Assembly (NCBI RefSeq): GCF_003473485.1
Contig: NC_053042.1
Span: 12,916,501-12,980,500, forward strand
Length of the DNA: 64,000 bases
Direction: 5' to 3'
Source of the DNA: Medicago truncatula
Taxonomy: Eukaryota; Streptophyta; Magnoliopsida; Fabales; Fabaceae
Shown: positions 46,357 through 58,612 of the stretch, in pieces
Layout: each line of letters opens with the position of its first letter
How positions within the stretch are numbered: the stretch's first letter is position 1
Program-made: the position numbers and the translations under genes
The notes under the pieces: model-generated
What the model was told of the DNA's origin: nothing
Databases searched by the model: none
Seen by the model: only the letters and a program-made list of their open reading frames with translations

Positions 46357-46484
46357 GTCACCGTTAGTTTAACTCAATTGTTAAAGACATTGGATAATAT
46401 ATGAAGTGATCGGCGTTCGATCTCAGGACATCCCCTCTTATTTACTTTTAAACTAGCAGACTACTTAACAACAAAAAAAACTCG
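46357..46484 (+). mobile_element. tRNA-derived SINE, second type
   Basis: A box-like GTTAGTTTAACTCAATTG, B box-like GCGTTCGATCTCAGG, A-rich end (ACAACAAAAAAAACT). Flanked by AGAATGA (46350-46356 and 46485-46491). Confidence 0.6.
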
Positions 46485-46521
46485 AGAATGAATGATTGGT
46501 TATTTTTAGCATCATATATAT

Positions 46522-47010
46522 GGGGTGTTCGTGGATTGAATTGGTTTGGTTTTGGGAGGAAAAACCATCCGATCCAATCTCTTCGATTTTATTATTTGTT
46601 TATCCAATTTGTTTGATTTTAAAATCAAATTCAATCTGATCCAAAAAAAAATATTGGTTTGGATTGAATTTTGGTTTTCATTGTTGTATATTTTTCATTT
46701 TCTTTTAAGAAAATATATTATTTTATGACATTTCTTAAAAAATGTAAGGTTACGAAAAAGATGAATAAGTACAAATTAAAAAAACATAATGAAAATAAAA
46801 TAGCAGGTAAAGGAAAATAGTTGTTTAATCGTAAATTAATAATATTTTTTTAAAAGAAGAGAAAAAAGTCAACACTATTAAAGAAGAAATCTAGAAAATA
46901 GTTAGAGAATTGTAAAGTAAGAAAACATTTATAAAAAATTCATATAACAACATATATACAAGTACAAATATTTGGATTTAATTAGATTGGATTGGATCGG
47001 TTTATACCCA
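46522..47010. mobile_element. Diverged hAT-like element related to 39627-40341
   Basis: Begins GGGGTGTTCGTGG and is followed by TTGGTTTGGTTTTG; the end has GGATTGGATCGGTTTATACCC. Right terminus decayed. Borders approximate. Confidence 0.4.
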
Positions 47011-47063
47011 TTCATAAATGATAGTAACACGTAAAATTAAGTGATCTGGGTTGCATGCAAGAT

Positions 47064-47203
47064 ATATATTTCTTTTGTCAAGTGTCTTAGTGGTTAGAAT
47101 TTACTTTTTTTCAAGGTGAATAAGTGGGGCGTCCATAGTTTAAACCCCAACTCCGACATATAATAATGCATGTCTCTGCCAACTGAACTATAATCTCGGA
47201 GAC
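47064..47203 (-). mobile_element. tRNA-derived SINE, copy 2
   Basis: Same family as 39372-39504. On the minus strand TATAGTTCAGTTGGCAGAG (A box) and GGGTTTAAACTATGG (B box), then GCCCCACTTATTCACC and an A-rich tail. Flanked by GCATGCAAGAT (47053-47063 and 47204-47214). Confidence 0.75.
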
Positions 47204-47214
47204 GCATGCAAGAT

Positions 47215-47489
47215 TATTTTATTTTTATGTCTTATGATCTAAACCATTAAGACTTTATTATGTATTATTATTAAAAAATTATAAACAAGTGGCATATCCA
47301 CGTGAAACCCACTTGAACACTAAAAAAAAATAGAATTCTCCATGACTCCATTGTTGATGCTATAATACTCACTTTTTTCTTTCTTTCTAAACTCTCTTTT
47401 TCTGTACTTTTAAATGAACAGTGAATATATCAATAGACTTTTCTTATCTTGGATCATATAGAAATGAAATACAGATTAATTCTACATAT
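47215..47489. other. Intergenic, merging into segmental duplicate B
   Basis: Nothing recognised until about 47440, where text paralogous to 38270-38311 begins. Confidence 0.4.
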
Positions 47490-47498
47490 TAATAATAT

Positions 47499-49732
47499 GG
47501 GAGCTTCTATGATGAAGTCAGGAAAATGACTTCTTCGGTGAAGTCGTTTGAATGGGCCAATCAGATTTTAAATGATGACACGTCAAAAACCCTAATCATG
47601 TTCCAGTGTAGTGCGGTCTACGGTAGCGTAAGTGAAGGAAAACTTTATTTCATGATTTTAATGGTTAGATTTACTTGATCTCTATGTTATTGTGGTACAC
47701 CATCTACACATGATTTTTCTTCTAGTACCAATTTTCCCTCCTCTTTATTTTTCTTTCTTTATTTATTTATATTCTCTCTCTTCCAGATTTTTATTAAATC
47801 AACATCTTCATCTTTCCTTCATCTTCTTCATATCATATCTTCATCAACTTATTCATCATCTTCATGAGAGAGAAAAAAAAACCCAAAAAAAATAAAATAA
47901 AAATGAAATTACATAATAAAAAAAATGTAGATATAACATGCTTATATATATTATATATAATATATTTCGATTTTAGACATTAAAAGATAGATGATATGGT
48001 GGTTACAATTTTGATTTTGCACACCTACTTCCCTCTCAAAGCTCAGATCTCCCTCCCATTCAACACTTCTTTTTGAATTAAATTAAAAATAAAATACTTT
48101 ATACTCAATATCTTAAATTGTTTTAAATTTTGCATAATTTTTTTAGAATATTATAGGTTGCACACAATATTATGGAAACTTATTTATCTTATACAATTTT
48201 AAAAAATGTTTATAATTAAGAAAATATATTTAATCATTGTCTAAAAAATTATATTTAAATAAAACATATGATAATAATTATCTTATATTAAAGATATGAA
48301 TAATATTTATCTTTTTTTTCCATGATTCAACCACATACAATTAATGCCTAAAAAAATGTCAATCTCTTACTCTCCAAATTAACTTGTCATTATTTAATAT
48401 AAAATCTTTTTTTCAAGAAAAAGACTTCCTTTTAAAAATTTAAAAGTGTATAATATATAAAAAAAACTTATGCATTAAAGTAAATTTTTGTGTGATGTTT
48501 TTGATTTTTTTTTCTTGTTCTGAAACGTAAGATGTTTTTGATATCGTTATTAACGCAAATTTCCGAGCTAATTAGCCATTTTCGATACTGTTTTTAAATA
48601 AATTTTCGATGCCAATATTTCTTCTTTAAAAAAATATAATAATTTTTATTCTGCAATCACACTTAATACGTATTTAATGCTAGCTGTATAAATTGAATCA
48701 CACTTAATACGTTTTTAATGCTTTTTTTTTTAAGAAGAAACGGAAATGCTAGTTTTTTTAAGGGCGTTTTAATGGTAATTATTACTTATTAGTACGTTTT
48801 TAATGTTAACATTTTCCTATTAAGCCAAAAAAATAAGTTAGAGTACCTAAGGTTCAATTAAGCCTAAAAACTATTAAGACGAAAATGATGATTATATAAA
48901 TTGTTTTAAATTAAAATTGAAAAAATGGATTGGGTTAAAGTCACCATGTTTACGATAATTATATTTTTCCTCTCACTTCACGTCGTTGATACTTTAACCA
49001 ATATTGTTGCCCCATAAACGAGTACTCGTTGAACCAATAACATGATGGACATACTAATTTTCAGCCTGACCACATCACTTCTTTTGTGCATCTATCATAG
49101 AGATTTGTCGTCTCAATTTGATAAAAAAATTACTTTTTAATTGCTGGAAATTAACTAAAAGCATAGCTGCTCTTGATTCAATATGTATAATTCTGCAACT
49201 AATCCACTGAGAGTATATATTGTCGCATAACAGCCGCAATTAACACTCTACTTGTCCATCAAGAGTTGGATTTAAATTAGGGTAATTGACTTTTGTGTTG
49301 ATTAGAAAATGGAGATGAAGAAAATATTGAGATTCATGTTATTTGGAGATGTATTTGAGTAGTTATTTTGTTTTTTGTTCAATAAAGAAGATGATGAAGG
49401 TATGAAGATGGTGATGATGTTCATAATCTTCTTTGGTTTATTTATTTTTAATAATGAAATATTTTTTTATAAAAAGGTTTATTTAAATATTTTTTGAAAT
49501 AGAAGGAAGAAAAAATCAAAAAGGAGATTATGAACACAATAACACTAATGAATTGCTTAATCTGATAGTTCAAAAAAGCTAATCTACGGTGGTACATATT
49601 GAGCAGATACACAGTATATACCATACAACAGTCAACACACATGACATCATTCAACAATGTGGCGCATTATTATTGAATGTAGGATAACTTCTCTGAAAAA
49701 GTCAATTTATTGACTTCACCATAGAATTTCCC
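47499..49732. mobile_element. 2.2 kb MULE-type non-autonomous element
   Basis: Flanked by the 9-bp repeat TAATAATAT (47490-47498 and 49733-49741). Ends are inverted: GGGAGCTTCTATGATGAAGT against GGGAAATTCTATGGTGAAGT (reverse complement of the right end), followed by GACTTCTTCGGTGAAGT / GACTTTTTCAGAGAAGT. The paralogous locus at 38270-38690 shows the empty site. The interior is AT-rich with no transposase; a short C/T-rich stretch (47690-47880) could be captured leader sequence. Confidence 0.85.
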
Positions 49733-49741
49733 TAATAATAT

Positions 49742-50118
49742 ACTTATGTAGCCAGAATCGTACACAAGATCTTCCTGATGACACTTGATGACTTATATAT
49801 AATAATCTAAGAGTTTCTTAAAAAAATGTAGTAAAGAATCTTTCTACTATCTACCAAATGCAAATAGTACTGAATACTGATGAATGAAAAGAAAGAAAGT
49901 CGGATAAAGCGTGACTGTGATGTGTTGTATTACATCTCAACTTCAAGTATCATGCACATTTTTTAGGCTTCAGATATGAAAATGGGACTCATGATATTTG
50001 ACAAGATTTGGAAATAGACCTCTATCATGAAGAAGTTGAAAAAGAGTGATAATGATAATTATATTGAATTTTCCTATGTGACTGAAATGCTAAGACCTCC
50101 ATCACCGAACCTCACAAA
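49742..50118. repeat. Segmental duplicate B, right part
   Basis: Paralogous to 38321-38690 (AATCGTACACAAGAT, GATATTTGACAAGATTTGG, ACCTCCATCACCG). The left part is 47440-47498. Confidence 0.7.
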
Positions 50119-51029
50119 TTAAATTAATCAATTAAAAAGGTTGATCATAAAATCTGAATCAACTCGAATGATAATAATTTGGTACATGAAAAAAAAACTA
50201 TCCTAAGGTTGCTTTATTTCTTCTATCTAAAACAAACAATGAACTGAATCAACTCAAATATTATTTAAAATTATTTGATTCAATGATTAATTTGCTCAAC
50301 ATAATTCATGAATCAAATGAGTTTAAGTTAAAGTGAACATTAAGTTTATTAATTAAATAACTTGAATTTGAGTTGTATATAATTTGATTCATGAGTTGAT
50401 TGATATTATGTATATGTTATCGTGTTGATTGATATTACACACACACTAAAGTAATGTTACACCATTTAATATTGTTTTATTGTATTCATATTTTTTTAAA
50501 TATAACAATTAGATTGTAAGTTTATATCATTTAGATCTTTCATGTAAATTTTTACATTAATCTAAAATAATTTGATATGTTTTTTAGTCTATCAATTTAA
50601 ATATTATTATCAAATTTTTAATTAAATTGAGTTTAACAAAATATTTTTGGAATGCGACTAGAAAAAACCTAGTTGTTCTTTGGATAGTCATTGTTGAATT
50701 CAATTTGCCACAATTTCAAAAACAAAAAAGAACTTGAATTTAACGAAATTAAATTATATTTCAATTAACATATTTTGTTAGATTAAACTACAATTGGTTT
50801 AGTTCAAATTAAATTGAGTTTGACACAATATTTTTTTTTTTAGTTTGAGTTCAACTCGTTTAAAGTTGACGAATATCTTAGTTTAGTTTGTATGCTTGAA
50901 TCACATAATTAAAATGTCATTTTTTTTTCAAAAATATAGTCCATTTTTGGATATTTGACCTTTGACTTTTGATCATCGACAACATGTCAATCATCTTTGT
51001 GGTGTCTATAGCAAAAGTTTATGTTGCTG
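50119..51029. other. Intergenic, nothing recognised
   Basis: AT-rich with many GAATCAACTCAAA / AATTGAGTTTGA words on both strands; no structure defined. Confidence 0.35.
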
Positions 51030-51640
51030 CTGAAGACTATTTTCTAAAGATAAGGAGCACAAATTTGTATCGTTTCCATGCTTCACACAATATTTCACTG
51101 GAGCTTTGAGTGAAGACATCAATTGTGGCATAGCATAATAAATCATGCTCCGAGGAAATAATCTTCCAATAAACTTATCTTTTAAAGTGTTCCAATTTGT
51201 CAGAGTTGTTGTTGTTGTTGTTTGGTCTATGTACCAATCTTTGAAACGTCCGAAAAGTAAGTGGGGGAGTCAACCTCGTGCAAAAGTTCTATTCTCGATG
51301 TTTGAGGCGCCGAGGGATTCAACTATCTCATAAATCTTTCAAGATAGTTAATGGGGCCTTCATGGTCCATTCTTGTGAATGGATTGGGATGCAGCAATTG
51401 AAGAATGCCCGTCTTCATCTCCGTACGACGTTAATTGCTTTCCAATTTAGTTGGTCATGCAAACCGTCTCAGACTGATGTTAGTGTAAGAATTTCATGGT
51501 ATGCTTCCATGATGGCGGCTTTGGAAGATTGCATTGATGATTGCTGGAGTGCTTGCAGTCTTTTCTTTGTCGCCTTGTTGTTGCGTTTCCTAGCTATTCT
51601 CTCATTCTCTAGATCAAATAGAAGTTGATCAGTCATAGTT
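51030..51640 (-). pseudogene. Ty3-gypsy gag relic
   Basis: Minus strand. A Lys/Arg/Gln-rich, coiled-coil-like start (MTDQLLFDLENERIARKR, at 51637), then HEGPINYLERFMR, NWNTLKDKFIGRLFPRS and SSSEILCEAWKRYKFVLL. The last two match the gag pattern W..L...F...FFP and SL.EAWERYK of plant gypsy elements. Several stops and frameshifts and an (AAC)n run. It may belong to the same degraded element as 44830-45300. Confidence 0.5.
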
Positions 51641-54288
51641 TTACCTCACATACAAGGAAACCATAAAGCTATACCAGCTGATAGTAGCCAAGTTTAGCTG
51701 ATAATAAAAAATAAAACAGAATAGGTTAAACTAAAATATTACAAGTTATGATCAATTTGCTATGTGAAGAGATTTCGCTTTGCGAACTTCACAGAACAGA
51801 GAAAAATAAAACTATGTACGAACACAAAATAAATGTAAACAATCACTGTCTAAACTAAGTTGACGCAGTCCCTCGACAACGACGTCATTTGATAAAAGAA
51901 TGATTTAACTATCCTTCACGCAACAACAAGTAGATCGTATTTTACCAAAAAAATAAATATATTAAACATGAATCCTCCGGGATTGTGCACTAGCCTTGAC
52001 ACTTCAGGTTTTACACTATTCTAAATTGAGGTTTGAAAAGAGTTTGTTTGAGTAAACAGTTTATAACGTAAATTTCATATACAAATAAAGATTGTGTTGG
52101 GATCAGACGTCGTCAGCTATTCATTAATCAACCATCTTGATTGAATATATACTTTCTGAAATTCAGTTATATCTCCACATATCCCTCATCGTACGTTTCC
52201 ATGTCCGACAAATGATGTGAAATCCGTTCTTTCAATTGACTTATGATGCTAAGAACAATTGTCAATTGAATCGATGACATATGACCAGATAGTGTGTTCG
52301 AATGCAGACATAATCCTATGTCCAGGCTTTATTATCTACACATAATTTAATTTAGATCACTTAGATGAAAAGTTGATGCCTCACATTTTTTAAATCAAAA
52401 TATCATTTTTGAAATGCATGTCAGTAAAAGGATTAAGAACATAATTCAACAAAAGAACATAATGAATAGTAGATTGTATATAACCAACCAGATCAACAGC
52501 ATTACATTGAAACTTTAGATAAATAATCATAATTTTAACACATAGATAATTAGTTACCCATTGAGGAAATATATAACAAATAGATGAAGATTGAAGATGG
52601 AAGTACATCCAAAAACTTAAATCAAAACTTCCAATGTTGAAACACAACTTCTCCCTGAGTCTGTCTCTCTCTAAAAAGAGAATGATAGTGTAAAAGTCTA
52701 TAAAAATCATGTTTACAAGTATATTTATACTAATTAGAAAAGTGCAGTTTCACTGGGTTAATTCATGCTCGTCCAACGAATCAAGGTTTCTTCAAATTAA
52801 GGGAAAAGCCAATTGGTCTTTCAAAGTCACTAAACCATTTCACATCGATGGGCGAAATGTTGTTCTCTTAGTGAATCTTCTCGTGATTTTCTCCATGTAA
52901 CTCCTCATTTTCAGCTCGCCTAACGACTCAATTTGCCTAGAATCTCCTGTAACTCTTCGACTTTGCTCCCCTTTATCTCGCCTAGTGAATTACCTTACAC
53001 TCGAAGTCTTTACTTCTTTGTAAATTAATTCCAAAACCTAGAAAATACGATGGAAACTAAATAATAGTAGCTTATTGGCATAAAAATATAATTGTTAAAT
53101 ATTTACAACGAATTGAGGGTTTTTATATATATAGATCACTAGCAAAACAGGTTAATAATTGCTATGTAAATTAAAATGATTTCAACACTTATCAATAATT
53201 GATTATATGGCTGAACAAGAGCTTAGAGTAAGGAGGATTGAAGATTGGAAACAAAGAGGAATAATTTGGAGATCAGGGTTTCAAGAATCGGGGTACATTA
53301 GAGCAAATGAGCTAGGATTATAGGAAGGAAGTTTTGAGAGTTTGCAATCGTTATAGCAACTAAAGGTGTTTCCATTTTCCCTCGCTTGTGTATAAATTCT
53401 AAGTTAGCTACTTTTGGTGTCACGGGTCTTTGAGGTAGGTTATGAAAATAAAGGGTTCATGAATTCATGCATGGAATCCTTAACATCTTCTATATTCCAT
53501 GTTAAAATTTAATAATTAACGTTAATTGTTTATGATTATTTTCTTTAGGATTCGTTTTGGAAGTTTCTTGGCCATTGGAACTGTTAGGTGTGTATTTCTG
53601 TTGAAATTTCCTTGAAATTGAAGGTTTCTGAAGCTGGCAAAATCGGGCCCCGATTTGAGAAATCGGTGGCCGATTTTGAGTGCCTTGTTCTACCTTTCCT
53701 CTTGTAAAATTTCGGCGGCCGATTTTGGTGATAATCTTGGATAGTATTGTACTATGGGGAATTTTGGGGGGCCAAATTGTTGTCTTAGGTGTCAAAAACG
53801 TTAAGGTTTCTTCATTTTCGTTTAGAATTTTTCTGGAATTTTTGTTGTTGAAGGTTGATGGATATGATATGAAGATGAAGAAGAGGAAAAGAAGATGGAG
53901 AAAGACTTGCTTAGACACAAGCATTTAGACACACCATTTAGGCACCCACACACAAAAGTATATATTTTATTTATTTTGTTAAAAAAATATTATTTAATTA
54001 TTTTCTCTCTCTATATTTTTCAATTATGTATATGTGTTCAAACCAGATGATCAAACCCTGTACCCAATTAAGTAGTTTCTCAAAAATGCAATTTAGCTTA
54101 AATAGTAGTAACCACTGAAAAGACACAACGACCATTAGTAGTCATTAGTCAATCAATAGTTGAAAATTTTTGGTGTGGATATTATAACGTTATATTAGTT
54201 CGTGCTCAAACCTAGAGACACTAGCATTGTTTCTAACTTCGTCTTAATAATAAAAAAAAGCATTGTTTCTAACTTCTTCGTATTCATA
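51641..54288. other. Intergenic; possible LTR-type debris
   Basis: No gene supported. 51650-52000 follows the gag relic on its 5' side and may be leader/LTR, but no ends could be matched. 53640-53760 has repeated GGCCGATTTT/GGTGGCCGATTTTG words. 54117-54134 (GAAAAGACACAACGACCA) belongs to the promoter of the next B3 gene. Confidence 0.4.
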
Positions 54289-57200
54289 ATGTCATTTAAA
54301 AATATCCCCGATTTTCATAGGATAATATTGCATGATAAGAAGCTTGTAAGCATATACATTAATTATTAGTACACTCAATATTTACAAAATGTTGCATTTA
54401 TGTGTGTTTGCTTTTGAAAATATTAATATCTTTCTGAAATTTTTGTTGCAGAGGATTCCCAAGAAGTATGTGGAGAAATTTTGGAAAAGAATATCAAACC
54501 CAATATTCCTTCAATTTCCAAACGGTGTTCAACAAAAAATATTTTGGGTGGAGAGTAATGGTGATATTTGGTTTCAAAAAAATTGGGAAAATTTTGCAAA
54601 GTTTCTGAAATATGGATATCTCTTAACTTTTAAATACATAGGTGGATCATATTTCAAGGTTAAGATATTTGGTGCCAATACTTTGGAAATAAACTATTCC
54701 AATATAAAATCTGTTGAAGAAGTTGTTGAAGCTAAAGAAGGAGTTGAAGTGAGTGGTGATAGTGATAAGAGTTTAGGTGAAGGTGAAATACCCCTTCAAG
54801 CTCAAAGGACAATAAAAAATGGCAAGAGAAAAAATAGTGTGGATTTGTATACTACCCAGCCAATATTCTCAGGTGAGTTCTTTTTATCATGATATATAAA
54901 TAAATCTAGAGTTTTTTCTAGTAAAATTACTTTTTCTAATATGTAGCAAATGAACTCTAAAGTAGGAAATTTTTTATGATGAGTATATTACAGATGGGGA
55001 CAGAGGAGACATGACTAAGAAGGCTAAAAATTGCTCATCAATTGAAGTTCTTAATGAGAGTGACAATAATGAGAATCCCTTTTTTAATGTTACATTGCCA
55101 CAATCTTATGCCCATGGCTGCAGGATGGTAAGTCTACTAGATAAAAATGTCTCCAAATTTTGGCATTAGTTTTTTTTTGTTTTTTTGAGAGAGATAAAAT
55201 ACCACTAATCTTTTTAATAAATAAAATGTGGTTCATGATGAATTGAAACAGGCGATACCAAGTAATTTTTCAAGAGCACACTTGAACAAATTTAAAGGGA
55301 TTGCAAATTTAAGAGTTGGTGAGGACAAGACTATGGAAGTGAATGTGAACTTTGAAGATAATAATAGAAGATCTGTTTTGACTACTGGTTGGAAATCATT
55401 TAACCAAAAATATAACTTAGAAGTTGGTGATAAATGTAAATTTGTGATGACTCAAAGAGAACCACTATTATTTACTGTTACTATTACTCCATCAAGGGAG
55501 CAATCAATTTCAAAGAAATTAAAATCTCAAGGTTTTTCCTTTTTTGTTATTAAAAATGCTTTTATTTGATATTTGAATTCACTATATTTTTTTTTTGTAC
55601 TTTTTTTTTTTTACAACTTCTTATTCTTTGATCCCAATTACCAGGTTATAAAGAAGGGACCTCTTCTTGTGGTGATAATCCAAAGAGAAAAGTATTTAAA
55701 GGAACTTCTAGGAGCTGCCAAACAAATCATCTTCTTGGAAGTATTCTTTTAACTTATCTAAACTTTTATTTTTTTAATTTGGTCCCTTAATTTACCAATA
55801 ATTGATTAAATATTAGTTGTTTATTGTATAGTTAAACTAAAATATTGAATTTTTATATATTACTATTTTAATAAATCAAAAATTTAATTATTTTAATGAA
55901 TTTTTCTTCATTTGATTACTATTTGAATAAACTGAAAATCACAACTAAAAAAGCAAAAATTAGTGAGGGAAATTTTGAGAGGGAAAACGTGAAATCTCTC
56001 CCTAATTCAGTCACTAAACTTTGCGACCAAGGAATTTGTGAGAAATTTTATTTTTTCCGTCACCAATTTCTCTCTCTAATTTTGCTTTTTTTAGTAGTGA
56101 ATCTTGAAACTTTTTTGTTTAAAATAAACCAAAAGGGTGATAGTGAAGGTGCTAGCCAACCCCAAAATAAATTTAAAATGATAAAAACAAAAGGAGGGGA
56201 AAGGTGTTTTGAATAACTTTTCCTATTAGTCATTTTTTAAATATGATATGCGGTTTTAAAAAACGGTTCGTTACCGAGAAAAAGGCTGCGATAAAAAGGT
56301 ATAGGTAGTGGACGTTACCGTTTTTTGACCGTTTTTATGGAGTGAACAAAAATCACAACGAAACATCGTTACAGCTGCGACGAAATACCGTTACAGCCAC
56401 AAAAAATTGTCGTTTATGACAATAGACATAGAATCTGGATATTTTTTGCAGTTGAGATCGATGAAAATCATATTTTTAATGAGTAGTGATATTTGAACAA
56501 CTCTTTTGATACAACTTTTGGGACAACCTTGTTGTGTTCTCTTTTTATTTGTCAAAATCAATAAAGAGAGAATAAGAAGATAATGTGAGTATGAGAGAGA
56601 AGGTTGTACGAAAGTTGTACAAAAATGGTTGTACAAATATCATTTCTCATTTTTAATACATATTTGATCATAAATTACATAATTTATCTCCTTATCTAGT
56701 TTAGAACTTCAAATCTTTCTCTAGTTTAAGTTATTTAAGTTACTATCATTATTTAAGAGTTGTGCAATGTTGTGACTAATTCACACCGCGACAACTGCAA
56801 TCCTTATCCCAACACATGTAACGGCCAAAATCAGGAAATCCTATACGCGACCGCTACCGTTATTTAAAACTTGATGATATGATTTTTTTTTTTTTTTTAT
56901 CATGATATATAAAAAAATGTAGGCTTCATTTTTTATTTTATTTTTTATCATGATATATAAATAATGTAGACTTGTTTCTAGTAAAATTACTTTTTCTAAT
57001 ACGTTGCAAATGAACTCTAAAGTAGGAAATTTTTAATGATGAGTATATTTACTTTGCAGGTAAGGACAGTGGAGGCATGATTAAGAAAGCTAAAAATTGC
57101 TCACCGGTTGAAGTTGTTAATGAGAGTGACAATAATGAGAATCCCTTTTTTTATGTTACATTGTCAAAATCTTACGTCCATGGCAGCAATATGTTGGTAA

Positions 57201-58612
57201 GTTTACCATCTAAAAATGTCTACTAATTTTGGCTTTAATTAACACTAATATATTGTTTCCAAAAATAAAATCCACTAATCTCTAATAATTTGTTGTACAT
57301 GATGAATTGAAACAGGTGATACCATGTAATTTTTCAAGAGCACACTTGAACAAATTTAAAGGGATTGCAAATTTAAGAGTTGGTGAGGACAAGACTATGG
57401 AAGTGAATGTGACGTTTGAAGAAGCCAAAAGAAGATCTCTTGTGACTACTGGTTGGAAATCATTTAACCAAAAATATAACTTACAGGTTGGTGATGAATG
57501 TAAATTTGTGATGACTCAAAGAGAACCACTTTCATTCACCGTTACTATTACTCCATCAAGGGAGCAATCAAGCTCAAAGAAATTAAAATCTCAAGGTTTT
57601 TCGTTTTTTGTTATTAAAAATTCTTTTATTTCATATTTAAATTCACTATTTTTTGTCTTTTTTTTCCAACTTCTTATTCTTTGATCCCAATTATAGGTTA
57701 TAAAGAAGGGACCTCTTCTTGTGGTGATAATTCAAAGAGAAAAGAATTTAAAGGAACTTCTAGGAGCTGCCCAACAAATCATCTTGAAAGTATTCTTCCA
57801 ACTTATCTTAACTTTTATTTTCTAATTTGATCCCTGAATAATTGATTAAGTCTTTGAACTTAAATGTTTTTAGCTGTTTAGTGTATATTTAAACTTAAAT
57901 ATTAAATTATCTATGATTATGCCCTAATGAATTTGAAATAATGTTAAGTTTTTTAAATGTGTGTTTACAAGTTAATTCAAAGTTCTAGGGTTCGATTAAG
58001 TTTTTTAACTCAGTCATTGCCTATTTCAAATTATTGATAAGTTTAAGGACATCATTTTAATTTTTTAAGTTCTAAGGCATATTTAAAAATCTCTAAATAA
58101 TTTATAGACCTTTTTTTAAATCAGTTTATATATTAACATTTTGTGTTTCTCCAGATTCAGAAGGTGATAATGTGAAGAAACCTAAAACATTCAAGATTGA
58201 TGTGTATTCCAAATACTCGGTACGATTAATTACATAAAATATGGTTACTATGTTAATATATAGATTCTGTCAAAAAAAAATGTTAATATATAGATAGAGA
58301 TGTTAGAACTACATATATGCATGATATTTTTGTTTGTATTTGCAGAATGTTCCAAAGGAGTTTATGAAAAGAGGAAGTCATGAAAACTTTCTGGAGTTGA
58401 AAATGGGGGGACGATCATGGTCTGTAAAAGTGAATTATTATGATAGTATTCATGGTTATAGATTCTCTGGAGGTTGGAGACAATTCATAAAAGAATGCAA
58501 AGTGGAGATTGGAGATACTCTTCTCTTTAAGTTGATTGATGAGAGCAAGTTTGTGTTTGATGTTTCAATTGTAGGAAAAAATCCCTTAGCTGCTTGTTCT
58601 ATTGTTCTTTAA
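54289..58612 (+). CDS. REM B3-domain protein with duplicated exons 3-5: four B3 domains predicted
   Basis: Ten exons in phase: 54289-54345, 54452-54872, 54994-55127, 55252-55531, 55645-55740, 57060-57196, 57316-57595, 57697-57789, 58155-58219, 58346-58612; 609 residues. B3-1 about 9-105; B3-2 205-297 (IPSNFSRAHL, TGWKSFNQKY, GDKCKFVM); linker; B3-2' 376-468, nearly the same sequence; B3-3 522-609 (VPKEFMKRG, GWRQFIKE, GDTLLFKLIDE). Exons 3-4-5 plus flanking intron were duplicated in tandem, and because the block is phase 1-1 the reading frame survives. The intron between the copies (55741-57059) later received two nested elements. Whether both copies are used in one transcript is inferred. 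Sister genes have three B3s, so this is a real change of domain number. Confidence 0.83.
54883..55855 (+). repeat. Intragenic tandem duplication, copy A (exons 3-5)
   Basis: Begins with TATCATGATATATAAATAA and runs past the exon 5 donor. Matched by 56937-57920. Exon 4 is 280 nt in both copies, with few differences. The exon 3 acceptor region differs (ATATTACAG against ATTTACTTTGCAG). Confidence 0.85.
56250..56873. mobile_element. hAT-like element in the 55741-57059 intron
   Basis: Ends GCGGTTTTAAAAAACGG and CCGTTATTTAAAACTTG are inverted repeats with mismatches; flanked by ATGATAT (56243-56249 and 56874-56880). Interior has CGTTACCG/CCGTTACAG words. Contains a second MITE. Confidence 0.5.
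56481..56648. mobile_element. Small MULE-type MITE, copy 2, nested
   Basis: 168 bp, same family as 38718-38885, flanked by a perfect 9-bp ATTTTTAAT (56472-56480 and 56649-56657). It sits inside the element at 56250-56873. Confidence 0.82.
56937..57920 (+). repeat. Intragenic tandem duplication, copy B (exons 3'-5')
   Basis: Counterpart of 54883-55855, holding CTAGTAAAATTACTTTTTC and AAATGAACTCTAAAGTAGG before exon 3'. It keeps the pyrimidine-rich TTTGCAG acceptor typical of the other genes. Confidence 0.85.

Noticed and set aside
53502-53928. Overlapping 140- and 82-codon frames
   Set aside because: Mutually antisense, no family match, likely LTR-type debris with GGCCGATTTT words.
55741-57059. 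Boundary between two separate B3 genes
   Set aside because: The downstream copy lacks exons 1-2 and a promoter-like flank, and phases join across the intron, so one gene is simpler.
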